A program made the position numbers and the translations under genes. Shown piece by piece: positions 23,078 to 37,238 of a stretch of 64,000 bases of DNA. Below the pieces are notes generated by a model. The model saw only the letters and a program-made list of their open reading frames with translations. It was not told the origin of the DNA and ran no database searches. Every line of letters begins with the position of its first letter. The stretch's first letter is position 1. Origin of the DNA: Glossina fuscipes (lineage: Eukaryota > Arthropoda > Insecta > Diptera > Glossinidae); NCBI RefSeq assembly GCF_014805625.2, contig NW_023998556.1, forward strand, positions 1,795,645-1,859,644. The letters are read 5' to 3'.

Positions 23078-24199
23078 GCAAATTTTCGCTTGAATGCCTA
23101 ATATTGTATCAAGATTCTGGTTTATAAACGGCTGTAAAAGTTGCATACATTTTGTTAGTACTTAGTCGTTATATTTTTTGCTTCCTCTACACAACAAACA
23201 GATATTTTTTAATTTGTGGGTTGCGCAGGTCAATTTGTACTACTTAAGTTGTGCTGACCTTTTGTTTGCCCTAAGTAAATGTAAACTATCAAGTGTGTGT
23301 GCTGGTAATTAAAACCGGTCTTAATGCAATTTTCTATAGCTAAAGAATACAGAGTTCGTATACACAGGCAAATTACTGACGCGATATATTTTATATATTT
23401 ATTCTTTGTTAGCTCGTAGTATTTTGATAAAGAGAGTTAATGTGGTTCTCTGAATTAGAGCACTTGAAAGGAATTATAGAACCCTTTATGACACTCTATG
23501 CATTGACGTGTTCTTACCGTCTTATAAAGTTTCAGATAAAGAACACTTGAATTACTTGAATTAGTTATTACGATTGTTTATTAACAAGCAACTCAAATAG
23601 CTGTAAAACTAAATAATTCCAGATTAAGCCTTACTTTACTTTCAAAATATTTAAAAAAGGTTATATTTTACATGACAAATATTTATGGAAAAAAAAAAGT
23701 GAGACGTTAACGCATTTGCTCATACGATGTAGAAGCATTCAATTAATCCGCTGTGTTTCTAAGTAAACGGGGGATGGACGAGTGAATATGGTAGCCATAT
23801 ATCAATTCAAAAGGTCTGTCTGATGTCGTAATCGCAACAAATAAAGTTTTAAGGAGGAGAAAACTGAACAATAAAAAAAAAATTAATTTTTTTTACTTTT
23901 ATTTTTCCCGTGTTCGTTTACACTTTTATTTCAAATCCTCTTAAAGATTCATGTTTGTTTTAAACTGAAGACTAAATAAAATTTTCTCACGAAACAAGTT
24001 CTTTCCTATAGATTGTTTGTGTTGTACGCTATAATGTCCGCACGATTTTTTGGCCTTTTAGTTAATGAAACGATACACAACTGTGTAAGTAAGTATTTGT
24101 TTAAGCATACTATGCATAACAATACACCTGCGAGCATTCTAAACTAGAAACCAAACTTTAACATAAAAAAATCCATATAAAAAACAGATAAGAACTTTA
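23078..24199. other. non-coding stretch, nothing recognised
   Basis: AT-rich, with scattered homopolymer A/T runs. No ORF of note on either strand. Confidence 0.45.
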
Positions 24200-24795
24200 T
24201 AGTCGGGCAAGGCCGACCATTAGATACCCAACGACCGCTTTGCCTACAATTACACTACAGTTATTCACCCGTTTCAGCAATAATACACCAAAAATTAGGC
24301 ATTATTTCCATGCGAAGGCGTATATCCCTTATAAAAACCTAGAAAATAAACTTTCCCTCCATATAAGAACTTGCTTCTGACGATAATTCCTAATAGACCT
24401 ATTTAATCCAAATCCTCTATCTCAAATTACTTTGCTAATTGCTACTATGGACCAATTTTCATCATAAAATATTAAAAATTAAAATTTTTTTTTGAACAAT
24501 TTGAATTTCGAAATATCATTACGCAGCGACTTTTGCCGCAAAATTTTGAAAATTGCAACGACCTTTCAAAATAAGGCGTTGTATAACAAGTGATCGAAAA
24601 AATGGTCCGATCCGGACGTTTTTCAATAGCATTCCTCTTTGGGTCAAAACAGGTAAATATCAAAAAGAAGAGAAAATGATTCGGAAAATGAATCTGAATC
24701 GATCGGTATAATAAAAGGTGCATGTAGGCTCTTTTGAGCGATGCGTGCGTCCGGACATACTTAATATACCCTGTACCCTGTATTGTGGCGTAGGG
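24200..24795. repeat. probable dispersed repeat with GTCGG..CCGAC end
   Basis: It starts with gtcgggcaaggccgac (24203-24218), a short inverted repeat, followed by ccattagataccc. It ends near cggacatacttaatatacc and gtaccctgtattgtggcgta. This combination of a small GTCGG hairpin at one end and gggta/taccc words at the other resembles a repeat class I recall from fly genomes. No protein code. The minus frame at 24472-24723 shows no family motif. Boundaries are guesses. Confidence 0.35.
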
Positions 24796-27479
24796 TAAAA
24801 AAATGAAGAAAAAACGGCAAATTCATTTCAAAATAAACACATTAAGTTGTAATGTTGAGAAAAACAAAACGCTAAACAAGTTATTCTCTTTTTTAATGCA
24901 TCGCACTGCGAAGGCAATAATGTTGGCAAAGAACCTTGATTAACTTAAACGTTTAAATGTGAATCGATCGATCTTAAGTAGAATAGAGTATGCAGTTAAG
25001 CACACATATTTGGAGCTATGTATTGGAGCAGCTTCGAAGTTAAGCAATTGAATTTCTAGTTAATTTGACGACTTTTTATTTTTTGTTACACAAATACCAA
25101 TAAAATGCCATTGATCGCCATATCAAAAAAATATAAAAATGCTTACTTAAAGCGTGTACTAGCTTATCTTCACTTATTATAAATGTATGTTTCTATTCAG
25201 GTTATTGATCTTTGCAATATTTAATTAACTAGACGATCACGTTTTTTTTCTTTCTTTTTTTATGAAAAATCAATAACAACCAATGCGTATATATGTAGAT
25301 ACATGAACATTAATTATTAGAGTCACAAACTTATGCTATTGCATGGCGGGCAATTTGAACAAAAGCAAAAAAACGCAAATGCGTGCTGCATAACAAATCA
25401 TTTAAAACGAAAGCAATCAATGGCTTCAGCAAAATCGATGTTTTTCAAATACCATATTGTCTGAAAAGAATGCATTCTGTTATCAACGGAATAACAACAA
25501 ACCAGGGCGATCTTTTTCTGGTCTTTGAAATCCCTCAACGCAGAAAGCACGAAAGAATTTCTTCACCTAAAAGTTCAATATTGCGCTGTGAAGGTGCGCT
25601 TACTTTTCACAAAACTGCTCTACAGTTTGCATATAACTTAAAATTTGAATGCACACATTTGTGTTCTTTGCAGGCAAAATTTATTGATAAGAACAAGCAC
25701 AGTATGTTCCGCTCTTGTTATGAAAAGTCCGGCGAATTCAAACACTCGTCCAGTATCTAAAACACAAATTATATGTGAGTTTTCGATTATTTGACGAAAA
25801 CTAGGTAAAAAACAAAGCTCCAAGTTACTTCATTTTAAGTCTAATTACTAAAAAAATTTATAAAAGGTTACAAACAATGAATTGTCTATGCCGAAGAGCG
25901 TGGTGCCCGTGGTGCTCCGGCTATCTAATAAAGATTATGGTGTACGGAGAATTTTTCCCATGAATTGCTATAAATTCTATTACGCCTAATGTTGTCATAT
26001 GATCCATAACTTATATTATGAGCTTATTAAAACATCAAATTTTCCGCCTATTGAATTAGAACTTTTTCGTCATCTTCCGGTTTGGAATTTGTACAAGCTA
26101 CTGGGTATTAAGCAAAGTATTAAATTAACACTTTGCTTATTTACATCTATCTATATTCTTCTCCATAAGACGTTCGTACGTACGCTTTTCTCTTATTACA
26201 TATCACCTTCAGAAGAGATTTAGAGACCTTGAGAGATTTTAAAGGACCTTGTCTTTAGCATTAATTCGACTCCAGAAGAATATGTACTATTTTATGTTTT
26301 TCTAAAAGAAATTTAAAAAGAATTTTGTTTATGTTTGTATACGATGTTAGATGAACGCACCCTCTACTGTCCTCTATCAACCTGACATGACAAGGCGATT
26401 GCTATTTCTTATTAATAGTTTTATTTTCAGTAGCTTTTATTTGTTTTTGAATTTCTCAATTTTTCTCAATTAAAATTCTCAACAACACTTTATTAACCCC
26501 ATAAATAAATTTTTTTTTTTATTGTTGCCATCGTAATTGCGTTTGTATAGGTAGTATTCCTCTTACGGCTTGTGTTAAAAAAAAAACTTGACAATGGAAT
26601 TTGTTTTATGAATGCCAATAAAAGCTACACATTGCAAAAGTTTCACTTTGCAACCGATTTTGGAATGAAATGAGATAAAGCGAACACAGATATACATATT
26701 TCCAATCCAACCATTTTAATACGAAGCAGATTTAGAACAAAGACATTGTAATTAATTGCTTATAATATAATTATGCGATTTAAAATCCATCATCACCAAA
26801 ATACCTCTGCCCACTTGAGGCATTTCATAGATGCATGCTTACATATAATAAAGCGTGTGCACATAAATTCGAATCTAACTAACAAAGTCACTTACCAACT
26901 CCCTTAACCGTAAGAGAATAGACCATGGTCTACAAAATTTTTCAACTTGAAAAAGATTAGCCATATTTACATAAAAAACTAAAACTTTACAAAAAGAGAG
27001 GAGAGCATGACAAAGAGTTGAAAGAATGAAGAAAACTTGAACAGTCTAAAATATGACCGAGTATTACAAAGAAAGTTTTAGAAAAAAAAACACAGTAATT
27101 AAGTAAAGACGTACAAGTTAAAAAAAAGTTACAAAGAAAAGGGCAAAAACATGGTAAATAGTATAAAATCTATGAAACATAATTTAAAATGAACAAATCA
27201 AATTTTATTAGGAGAAATTAAAAGCACGGTATTTACATTAAATTATAAATATAGTTTCATTTTAAATCGTAAATTGAGTTCAAACGAAAAATATAGAGAG
27301 ACAATTTAAGAAAGTAAAATTATATGTTATATAAAAATATATACACAAACAAACCAAATAAACGAAAAATATAAAAAAAAACTACATATATTTTCCATTG
27401 ATATGAGCGAAATAAAATATTGTGCCAAATGAAGTAATGAAGTAAGCACAAGCAATGATATTCTGGGTTGCCTAAGTGT
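24796..27479. other. AT-rich stretch, no gene recognised
   Basis: Open frames at 25383-25760 (125 codons, plus), 25638-25823 (minus) and 25999-26223 (plus) show no recognisable domain. The words cataaattcgaatctaactaacaaag at 26862-26887 recall the end of the dispersed family described at 47320, in plus orientation, but only about 25 bp match. The A-rich part at 26930-27400 has no structure I can name. Confidence 0.4.
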
Positions 27480-29330
27480 GAAGGAAAAAGGAGATGAACA
27501 TTGCTACAATTGCTGAACCAGCTAGCCGCCCAAACTCAAGCTCGAACCATGGCAGAATTCAGATTTTCTTTTCAGAGCTATTTTTAATAATTTTTTTTAA
27601 AATTTGGTATCTTAGCAAAAAACGACTATAGAAAAATAGTCCACTTTGAGACTCTAGCGCGCCTAGAGTACTTTCACTATTAACAAACTCGAAGTTAACC
27701 GCAAAGAACCAGTCTTTGATGGAACGCCTGAACAAAAAAATTTCCAAACACTGAAATAAACAATGAAATAGTCTTAGCTAGAACTTGCACGTATGCATTT
27801 CCACGTATGGGCTTAACAAATGAAAATGCCCGCACTTTTATCTTCTTGGTATATTAAGGCATTTAATGCAGATAAGTATTCTTGGTCAAAGTGGATAGAA
27901 CGATCTGTGGTGGCTTCGACGATTTCTTGTTGTGAAAATAAAGACAAAGTTAATCTTCTATTATTTCACATGGATCAAAAGGCGTATAATATTTTGTGCG
28001 ATAACGTACAAAGACATAGTTAAAAAAATATGACATTACTATGAACCAAAACCATTAGAAATAGTGGAGAGCTACAAATTCCACCTGCGGAAGCAGGAAG
28101 GAGAATCAGTACAACCTTTTATGGTAGCACATACAGTGCACATTTGCGCCGCTTAGAGGAAGAAATGCAACACGAGAGTTAATTTTGAGCAGAACTAGTC
28201 TTTAATGGATAAAATAGAATGCTGTGTATACAAAACACGCCACACAAAATATGCGCACGATAATAAAGACGGAGGTCGTGCAGCATTTGGCCTAGTGAAT
28301 TATTATGGCAAATTTTTTCCCAATTTGCGTAAAGTCTTCTTCTATTATAACTTGCTAAAGAAAAACGTACCGTTTGAGTTGAATAAGATTGCGTAGAGAC
28401 GTTCAAAATAGTCAAAGAATAAACGCAATCCGATGTGGCACACTCACTATAAACCTAAATTGCCGCTACTGTCAGCAATAGACGCTTCACTTTATTGTGT
28501 CGGTGATGTTATAAATCACGGTTTTGCGAATAGAACTGAAAAACTAATATGCTTCACAGGTATTGTCATCCGTTTAACAAAGCTATAGTCAAGTCAGATA
28601 GACCGTGAGGCGTATGCAATTACTCTTGGCGTCAATAAATTTTATCGACTATTATAGCTGGTTATAGTCCAAATCCGTTAACCAAAATGCTTTCACCAAC
28701 AAATCACTCTCAAGTCACTAGATGGAATGGAACACAATTTTTTTAGAATCATTCGATTTTGACATATAATATAGAAACGCTACCGAAAATACGAATCCTG
28801 ATGCAATGTCAAGATTGCCATATTTAGATATGCGTAATCATATTGATGAGTTGGATGTAATATAAACAATACCGCTGAAACATTGCCCGTAGCTGTATCA
28901 GCGTTAGCTAATGCAACTCGTAATGATGTCGAAATGTCTCAACTGATTTTCAAGAAGGAAGAATAGTGCAATCGCATCAATGCTTCGGTATTGAGCAATC
29001 TGTTTTGTGGTTACAAGAAGATTAACTCCTAAGAGATACTAGAGCGCCCATCCCACCAAAGTTAAGAATTAGAGTTTTACAAGAGTTGCGTACACCGCAT
29101 TGTTAGTTGACTCGCATGAAACAATTGGCTAGAAGCTACTGCTAGTGGAAAGGTACCGATATTCAAATTGATAATATGGTAAAAAAGTATGCGAATTACC
29201 ACGAATACCTCCGATATTCGACAAAATCACCTATACGTTGCTAAGAATAAGAATGTGTTCGTGTAGACTTTGCCAGCCCGAAATTTATACAAAAATTGCC
29301 GCCAAAATGTGCACTCAAAGTGACCATTTT
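27480..29330 (+). mobile_element. Gypsy-type LTR retrotransposon remnant (gag, RNase H, integrase pieces)
   Basis: Plus strand, several frames. Gag: LLNQLAAQTQARTMAEFRF (about 27508-27565), then FNADKYSWSKWIERS and KVNLLLFHMDQKAYNILCD (27850-28000), typical of one Gypsy gag group. RT is nearly all deleted; what remains is the palm/connection FGLVNYYGKFFPNLRKV (28285-28340). RNase H: AIDASLYCVGDVINHG (about 28475-28525), then SQIDREAYAITLGVNKFY (about 28590-28645). Integrase N-terminal zinc region: LQELRTPHC, LTRMKQLARSYC (about 29075-29145), followed by the linker to the catalytic core. Protease and most of RT are missing, and no flanking LTR pair was found. Many stops; an old deleted copy. 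Confidence 0.75.
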
Positions 29331-29429
29331 GCAATGTCACCAATATTATATGTGAATTCAGACCCAACGACGGGGCATAGGTGGCAAAACCATGTCACTA
29401 TATATTAATGTATTTAAAACAACGTTATT

Positions 29430-30450
29430 AGAAGACATAAGGTTGCCAAACAATACTGAAAGGCAAGCAAATAAATCGGTCTCACATACAACTAAGGTCG
29501 CTATGGTTAGAAGATCAAATTTCGTTAACCATTAACCAGTCTATTGGTGCAATGCGGAAATCTCGAAACTAAGGACGAAATGCTTACAAGCAGGACGCAA
29601 GCAATAAAAACAAAATCACTTTCCTCAACGGGAAGTATACATATTTATATATATACAGAGATATTTATAAACAGGAGCAATGGGGCTAACAACAAAAAGT
29701 CACCGGTGCAAGCAGCATCCCAAACACCATAGTAAAGACCGAATAACTCTTTGAGAAATGCTTAGGTGGTGTTTAATCGAGAAAACGCAAAAGCTAGTGC
29801 TGCTACTAAAGTCAAATTAGCCTGCAGGAGAGCTCGTATTTCACTTAATCCTCCTTAGAACCCGCATAGAAGAGAATCTCACATACCGCACGGTTTCCGG
29901 AAAAATTGTTCCAACATTGATGCCATAGAAGGGATAAATATCATAGCTCAAAAAGCTATCGAAGGTAAAAATTGCCGGAGTGGAAATGAACAGTACTCTG
30001 TGGTGATGAAGCTAGATGTAAAAATTACTTTTAATTCGTTATTAGTTATCCACCCATGAAGACATGGCAGTGCTTTGCTTGCCTGTTCCTAGAGGTGTGA
30101 TAGCGGTCTTAGCTGAAGAGTTAGGCAACATTCGCCAAACTAGAGCGTTACGCTTGTAAAAGTCTGTTCTGAGAAAATAAACTACAACTGGGTGCGGAGA
30201 AAACAGAGGCAGTATTAATTACAAGCAGGAATAAGCCGAAGCATATCGCTATGCAAGCGGATACTTATGACACAACTCCAGCAGATATATATTGGGATAA
30301 AGAGGTTCAACAAGACATGTTTTAAATAGGATGACGACAATTATGAGTTCTTCACCGCAATACAAAAAATTTGCATGCTTTCTCGCTGAAGGTGAAGAGT
30401 GCTAAGCCACATGGAGCTGCTTCCGGATCAAAGATCAAGAAGAACTGACT
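29430..30450 (+). mobile_element. R1-like LINE fragment, decayed
   Basis: Plus strand. Linker after the endonuclease: KVAMVRRSNFVN, then PVYWCNAEISKLRTKCLQAG (29495-29600), matching the PVYWWNxEIxxLRxxCLxARR block of R1-clade elements. RT: HGFRKNCSNIDAIEG (29890-29935), IIAQKAIEGKN, VVMKLDVKITFNS (30000-30035; the first catalytic Asp is present). The block with the YADD motif is missing. GAEKTEAVLITS (30192-30231) is the post-palm block. No intact frame. It begins about 100 bp after the integrase remnant of the Gypsy element, probably by independent insertion and deletion. Confidence 0.75.
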
Positions 30451-33400
30451 TGGAATCTCGTGCTACATAGGATATTGCGTCGATTCAATTCTTACTTCTT
30501 CTTTCTGTGCATTTATTGTCTCCTATTTTTCTAACTTGAATTTACTTACAAAAATTTGTTAAGAATATCAAAGTCAGCTCATCAATAATTTCAAATGAAG
30601 CATACAAATCAAGCTTATAAATAGGCGCACTACATTTGCAAAAGGGTCAGCATTCTTTACATCAGCAAATAAAGTTCGCGGGCAAGGATATCGATTTGAA
30701 AAACAAGCTATCATTCCGTAAATATTATGATTTTAACATAAACTTCGTCTACAAGTTTTTAATTTTCTTTAACTTTTTTATTTACGCGGAAATACAAAGG
30801 AAAGAATAAATTTAATATACCCACACTTGGCAGAAAATTACACATGCTACTCTAAAGTTGCAACAGCCGCTAAAAGTTGCAACCACTAAACTGTGGAAGC
30901 TGACGAACTATTTCTCGCTTGTGATCGAAACGATATAATAAAACTGAACGTACAAAATGCTTCGAGTCTGCAGTAGTCTTTACATAAGTGTGGGGCAGAA
31001 AGACATGTTTTTTTGTAATATTTTTTAAAGAATTCTGGAAAAGTTCTATTTTAACTATATTTTGATTTAAATTCCGGCGAGGCTTAACAAGAGAAGAAGA
31101 TTTAACAAAATTATGGTCTTGTGCCCTTGCGAGCATCCATCAAAAATCGCTTTAGGCTAAGTATATCTCTCTCTCTTTCTCTTTCTTATTAACTCTAAAT
31201 CATGCAAGCTTTTTATAAACGTAATAAATATTCCATACCTTAAAAAATCACCCCCATCAAAAAATTTCCCCACGAAAATATTTTATGCGATTGTAGTTCT
31301 ACTAATTGGGTAAATATTTCTATTTAGCCATGAGTAATTAATTTCTCAACTTTACTTTTAGTATCATTTAGTTATTTAGGTTTTTGTGAACTAACTGTAA
31401 TTAACTTCTCACTTTACACTAGTAAAGATTATTTATCTTATTGAAAATCAAATCGCGGATCGTTCTCTTTTGCCACGAACTTGTACCCATTCAATCATCA
31501 AGGAACATATGCTGCGAAAATTAAAACCACATCCAATATGCTGGGAGTCATTTTAACCCAAAGTCCAATCATATGAATTATTTTATTATGTAGGAGGATT
31601 AAGAGGATTAGACTAAATACTCCCTCCTTTTGCAGTTAATTCAGCAAAAGATGTGTCGCAGAGTTCGATTCTGGTTTTTATGGATCCCATTATAAATTTG
31701 CAAAGTGCGACCAAAAAATATAGATAAAATAGACAATATCACGCGCTGTAGTCCATCTACTAAAAACATTTTGAAAAGCTTCCATGGAGCGCCGGCGATG
31801 AATCAAGCGAGGAAAGCATTTGATATTTTTCGATTCTCTTTCATTTGCCGCTCCTTCTATTGCCAAGACTAAAAAGCGCAATTGTAGTAGTGGGAGCACA
31901 CGTCATAATGGTTTCGCTAGAGCAACGTTTATTTTTGCCTTTTTGAATTAAACCTTTTAATTTCGTAAAAATTTTTAAATGTTAAATAACTTAAGACAAA
32001 AATTGCACCAATCTCGGGTATATGATGGTTTCGTACATAATTGAAGCCTTGCAAAACATTTTTATAATCAGCGTAAAAAGGTAGATTAATTTTAGCAGTA
32101 CGTTTGTAAACGTAATAATACAACTTACTCATCTTTTCAATAGATAAATAAACTGAATTACAAAACTAAATATTTCCTAAGAGCATCAGAGCATGTTTAA
32201 GATAATCTTGAAAACTGTACAATTTGCTAGCAAAGTGAACAAAATCCACCAAATTAGCACCACATTTTTTAAAGTTTATGTCTCTGCCAAGAAAACTCTG
32301 CTAAATTATATTTCGCATCGAACTAAAGGAAAATCCGCAAAATAATTATAAAAATTAATAAACGTTAGCGGATATTGCACAAATTCAACAAGCCCAACGT
32401 TAAAAGTGCACTGCTCTTAGTAACAGTCATGCAATGCCTGTGGGTATAATTCCAAAAAAAACATTGCGCGCAAATTATACTGCACAAAATTTGAGAGAAG
32501 TAAGCCCACTTCAGCCTTGTGTTAAAGTCATTCAAGTTCATAACCGCCCAAACGGCCCATACGTAGCTATTTTCATGCATGCAAATTAATTCTAGCAAAT
32601 TGCAAATGGACAACCTCTTTGCAAGCTTTTGACAAGCACTAAAGGGCGTTGGGCTTTTCTCATATAGCTTTTAGCGATCTTTACGATACTTCAAAATTGT
32701 GGACTTCGCGTTGTAGTAAAAGCGAACGCATTAACATGGCTAAGGATTGAAATGAAGAAAGATCGGAAGGACGTGCATTCGAAGCTTTTTCATATTGTGT
32801 TTTCATGAGATTTTTAAAAAAGATTTTTGATAATTGGGGGAAAACTTGGAGAAATTTTGATTTATTTTAAAAATTTTAAAATGAAAAATTTATGGGGCAA
32901 GTATAACAAATATTAAAATTGTCATCTGTGGAGCATAGAAAAATTGTCAGACAATTAAAGATACATGGAAGCAAGAAAGAAAATTTTTAAATTAATATTC
33001 AACGTTTATATAAAGTGCTCAGATGGTAAGAAGGAGATTGTTGTGCCAACTTACCAACTAAGCAAAAAAAAAACTTAGTAGAATATATCAAGGGGCAATT
33101 CTAAGTCCTCAGTCACTGATTAGGTGTATCTTTTTATCCTGCTTGTTGCTTCACTGCCCACGTATATGGTAAAGCTTTCTGATCAAGCTAAATAATTTTA
33201 TTTATGTTTTTGTGTCTTTTTCGAGTTTTTTGTAAATACTAAAAAAAGTAAAAAAAACAATTTTTTTAATTTGAACGCTCGAATTATGTAATATTGCGTG
33301 TTTTTAAATAAATAAAAAACTAACAATAATAATTGTTTAAATTTAGTATTTTTTGCCTAGGTATAGGCATGGTTATATATATATACAACGTACGTATCAC

Positions 33401-33899
33401 AAGGTAAAATTATAATTAATAAAGGTGAACGAGCGAAGAACGGCAATTAGACAGTATTAACGCTCGCTTAGGTAAATTCATTTCTCCTTCACCTAATTGG
33501 CCCAGATAGAAGTACAGCCAAAAAAATATAAATGTTCAATAAGCTACTAAAGCTTCACAAGCAAAATATCAGGACACGATTTTAATTGAATGATTTTCGT
33601 CCCGATAATAATCGTACACAACTTATATTTTTTAATATGATTTATATTAAGTTAATCTTTTACATTTTGGTTAACTTTCGTTTTATCTTCACACTAGCTT
33701 TAAAAAAATAAGATGTTCAAGTTTAAAAAAATCTTGATATAGAATGATGCTAAGTGTAAAAGGGAGAGGGCTGGTAACGTTAAATGAAACAGTTTCGTAC
33801 CGTACCTTATTGTGATTCATTAGGTGAATAAAGATGGAAATTTGTGGTTTGACGATTTTCTCATAGAGTTGGCTTATGCTTATATATGAAATGTCAAAA
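30451..33899. other. AT-rich stretch, mostly unrecognised
   Basis: No gene supported. 31010-31110 (gaaaagttctattttaacta, then ccggcgaggctt) resembles 44150-44215 and is probably a short copy of the dispersed family described there. Frames at 30870-31136, 31690-31899, 31929-32132 and 32365-32613 (all minus) carry no motif. Confidence 0.4.
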
Positions 33900-34085
33900 A
33901 TTTAGAGGAAATAGTTCCGAGAAGCAGAATTTAAATCTGTTCAGTTTGTTGGAAGCGTATTTTCATACAGACCACGAAAACATCCTATATTTCCTAATTT
34001 GGGCGGAATAGGCTTTCAAATCCACCATATGTTGATCGTAACTGGTCTTTGCTAGTTAAAACCGAATTTATCTTCACATCCTTAT
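33900..34085 (-). repeat. dispersed family AAGGGTGTGAAG, minus-oriented copy
   Basis: Its reverse complement starts aaggatgtgaagataaattc, then aactagcaaagacca, then ggatttgaaagcctattccg and tatgaaaatacgcttccaac, and ends near aaattctgct. The same blocks in the same order occur in plus orientation at 47320-47520. No coding content. Confidence 0.7.
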
Positions 34086-36985
34086 AAAACGGTTATAAAC
34101 AAAAAAGCACATTTACTTTTTCCTCGAATCTTTTATCTATCAAACTTTAGCGTCAATTTTTCCTCGTCTCTATAAAGTTTTATATTCGATCAATCTTCCT
34201 CTGACATTTTACATTGGAGTTCGAGGGATGACATTACTAACGTACAAAGGGAATATCTTTCGCAAAATCCTGCTTCTGCACGCAAACATTTAGACCGCGT
34301 AATAATGAAGCCCTTTGAACATAATTTCAAATCAACAAAACTTTTAACAATTTTTTTGTGCTTACGAGTAAAATTAATACTAATAAGTTCAGTTTCGCAT
34401 AAAGAAATCGCACGTGATGCATGTGATATTCTTTGCAATGATTTGATCGTTTTTTTTATTATTGATCATAGTAAAATTTAAACAATTTAAAATAATTTAT
34501 ATCTTTTTCTAATTCAATTGCATTAGCTACTCAGAAAGTACAAAGTAAAGTGACCGAGTCATTCGAAGGTGTCATCACCACCAGTTGAGCAGAATGCTTC
34601 TTACTTTCCATTATAGAGTAAATAAACGAAATGTCCAGAGTAATCTGAAAAATCGCAGCAGGAAATTTTAAGAGGAAGGAAAGAAAAGAAGAAAAAGCTT
34701 AATTTGTATTTTCATAGATTTTGCGCTAGCAGACGGGCAACTCTTTGTACTTGTCTTGTAATTTATAAGCACTAGTAATAGCAACCTACAATGAACGACC
34801 TTCTTCTACCAATAACAATTCAATACATTCACTTACAAATTGTGCATGCAACGGAACACATTTTTCATTCCAACCTTTGCAAACAATTAGTTATCTGAAT
34901 GAACATTCATTCCAATGGCAACAGTAAACTTTTATCAACTACTACAATTTCAGCGAACCCCTCTGATCGCGATACACGCAGTTAAGTGGAGTTGAAGAAC
35001 GATTACAAAGAATATAAGCAAAAACAACTATACTAGCTAAAAATTATTCGTTGAACAACACACCTGCATTAAATTTTCTGCCACTTCCTTTAAAAAGATA
35101 TTCAGTTGATTAATAAACAAGTAAACACTTTGAAATATCCGTCCTCATCCGGGTATTTATAAGTTTTTATAACGAAACTTGTATTATTACTAGGAATTTA
35201 TATTCGGAAGGCTCTCCGCGAATGTACGGATTCTCGCATGTGTATTTCGATAGTTATTCCCAAGTCTACTGTCACTATGCAACAACTTTCTATCAAAATT
35301 AATGACTTGACTAGTATGCTTACTGTCTACGTTTAAATACTATAGGTTATAGAAATAATCCAAAAGTTGCATAAGCTTTTGGGAAATGAGCTGAACTAAC
35401 CAAATCAAGAACATTATTTTCCGCTGAGTCCGGAAATTGTATACCCTGGCTGAATTTTTCGATTTTGACACAGACGCTGTGGGATCACCCGTAGAATACA
35501 CGTGAAAATTTTTATCGTGATATTTATTGTTGGAAATGAGTAAAAAGCAAAAAATCAATTTTTAAGCTTTTTAAAGACAGATGTGTTCGTAGTTTAAATC
35601 GTAATGTTGTGCAGGGCGTGTCCTTTGAGCGATTTTCTTCATTTTCAATATCAAGCTGCGTTTAAGAATTTCCAATATTTTTACCAAATATGAAGCAGAT
35701 AGCTTCATTTTTGCCGCCAATGGGCATCGCACAGCCATGGCTTAATCGATTCAGAATTTCACACTGATAAAAGATATATATCCCTTATAGGTATAGTATC
35801 TTTTATAGGGCTCTGTAAACCCCTTTTGGAGGTCGCAAACATTACGACAAAATGAGCCTATCTCCACCCTTCGATGTTGAGTATAAAAATGTTTAAAAAT
35901 TTATAGGACAAAGTAGCGAAAAATGCCGCACCTAAAAAGATTAATATATAAATATCTATAACAATACTTAAAAATAATGTGTTTCTTGTATTTAGCGCTG
36001 TATTTCATAATATCTGTTGTCATTTGACATCTGCGACTCTTACTTTCAGCAATCTTCCGATATATCTTCTCCTATAAAATGTCAATCTTTATTTCTTATG
36101 GCTTTATATAAGTTGTTTTCATTTTAGTCTGTGCGGTTCCCAAATCATGTAAGGGTATCATTTAAAAGGTACAGGGTATACACAATATAGTATTCCTTAT
36201 ATACAACACAATCGGTACCAGCTCATAGTAATTATTAAAAGAAATATTTTCACATCAATTTTCAATTAGATAACAGAGAGGGATATATATTAAAATCTAA
36301 TATATTCTCCTTGCATTAATAATTGTATGGAATCAGGTCTCTATCACCATCTTTCAATTAAATACATAAAAAAGTTTTCCATAGCCTGCGCGTATGCGAT
36401 TACCCTTGAAGTAATCTTTGCGCGTAAAAGTTAAAGACGACAACCACATATTTGCAGTGAAGCCTTTTCTTCAACGGAATCCACTATAGGTTCCAGATTT
36501 TTTTGTTGTTAGGTGCTTTCAACCTTCTAGGATATGTGGAAAAAACCTATTACCAGGACGAGTATTTTCCTCGAAATTTCGAATTTCGATTTTCGCTCAG
36601 AAAACACTTTATGTGTCAAATGGATTCTATTCTGTTAGCAAATTACAGCCTAACTTTTTGATTTCAAATGTTTCTAATACGTGTTCATGTTATTGTCATT
36701 TGAAAGCATTTCCAAACAATACTATGTTAGTGTAACTTCATAAAGACGACCACTGAGTAGATACGAGGCTCAGAGCTGCTCAAAAATTGTCGATGTTTCC
36801 GTGAACAAAGTAAAAATTTGTAGGGAAGATTTTGAATTATATATTTTCTCAGCCGTTTCGCTTCCTTAAAGTGCAGACTACGCAATAGAAGATGTAGGCA
36901 AAAGACTTCGATGAATTACAAATGGAATGTAATGCTGCTGTTGTAATAGCCACACTTTTACTGTTGTCTACCGTTCGAGTGGTTA
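34086..36985. other. AT-rich stretch, no gene recognised
   Basis: Open frames 34190-34438 and 35340-35558 (minus) have no motif. Short inverted and stuttering tatatccc/gatactat words near 35770-35810 could be a small hairpin. Nothing else stands out. Confidence 0.4.
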
Positions 36986-37238
36986 TTACGGATTCAATGA
37001 CACAGGGACATAAGGTGGATGGGTACTGCTGCTCTTGCTGTTATTGCTCCGTCCACTATCGATTACTTTCTCGGTGAAATTAACCTTCAGATCGTTAATA
37101 TCACTAAGTTTATGAACAATTTCATCCACATTAGCGGCAATTGTCAGATCGACTGACACTGTGTTCTCGTTTAGATCATTGAAACCATGAAATTCTTCAA
37201 GTTCCTCCTCTACACTTAGGGAATTATTTTCTTTTTTT
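36986..37238 (-). CDS. unidentified terminal-exon-like frame, 84 codons without ATG
   Basis: Minus strand, open from a good splice acceptor (CATTTTCCAG at 37248-37239) to TAA at 36988-36986. The frame opens about 18 nt before the acceptor and has no ATG, so as an expressed unit it would need upstream exon sequence. The translation is acidic and protein-like: SLSVEEELEEFHGFNDLNEN, then VDEIVHKLSDINDL, then a Ser-rich tail ending PYVPVSLNP. I do not recognise the family. It lies on the same strand and downstream of an LTR and its leader (38997-37239), so it may be the first ORF of that retrotransposon; a host last exon is the alternative. Base composition is richer in GC than its surroundings. 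Confidence 0.35.

Noticed and set aside
25383..25760. 125-codon plus-strand frame
   Set aside because: Longest frame in its area, but no domain, no splice signals read, and a competing minus frame overlaps it.
31650..31675. B-box-like gagttcgattctgg, possible tRNA-derived element
   Set aside because: No A box, no cloverleaf stems and no acceptor-stem pairing found.
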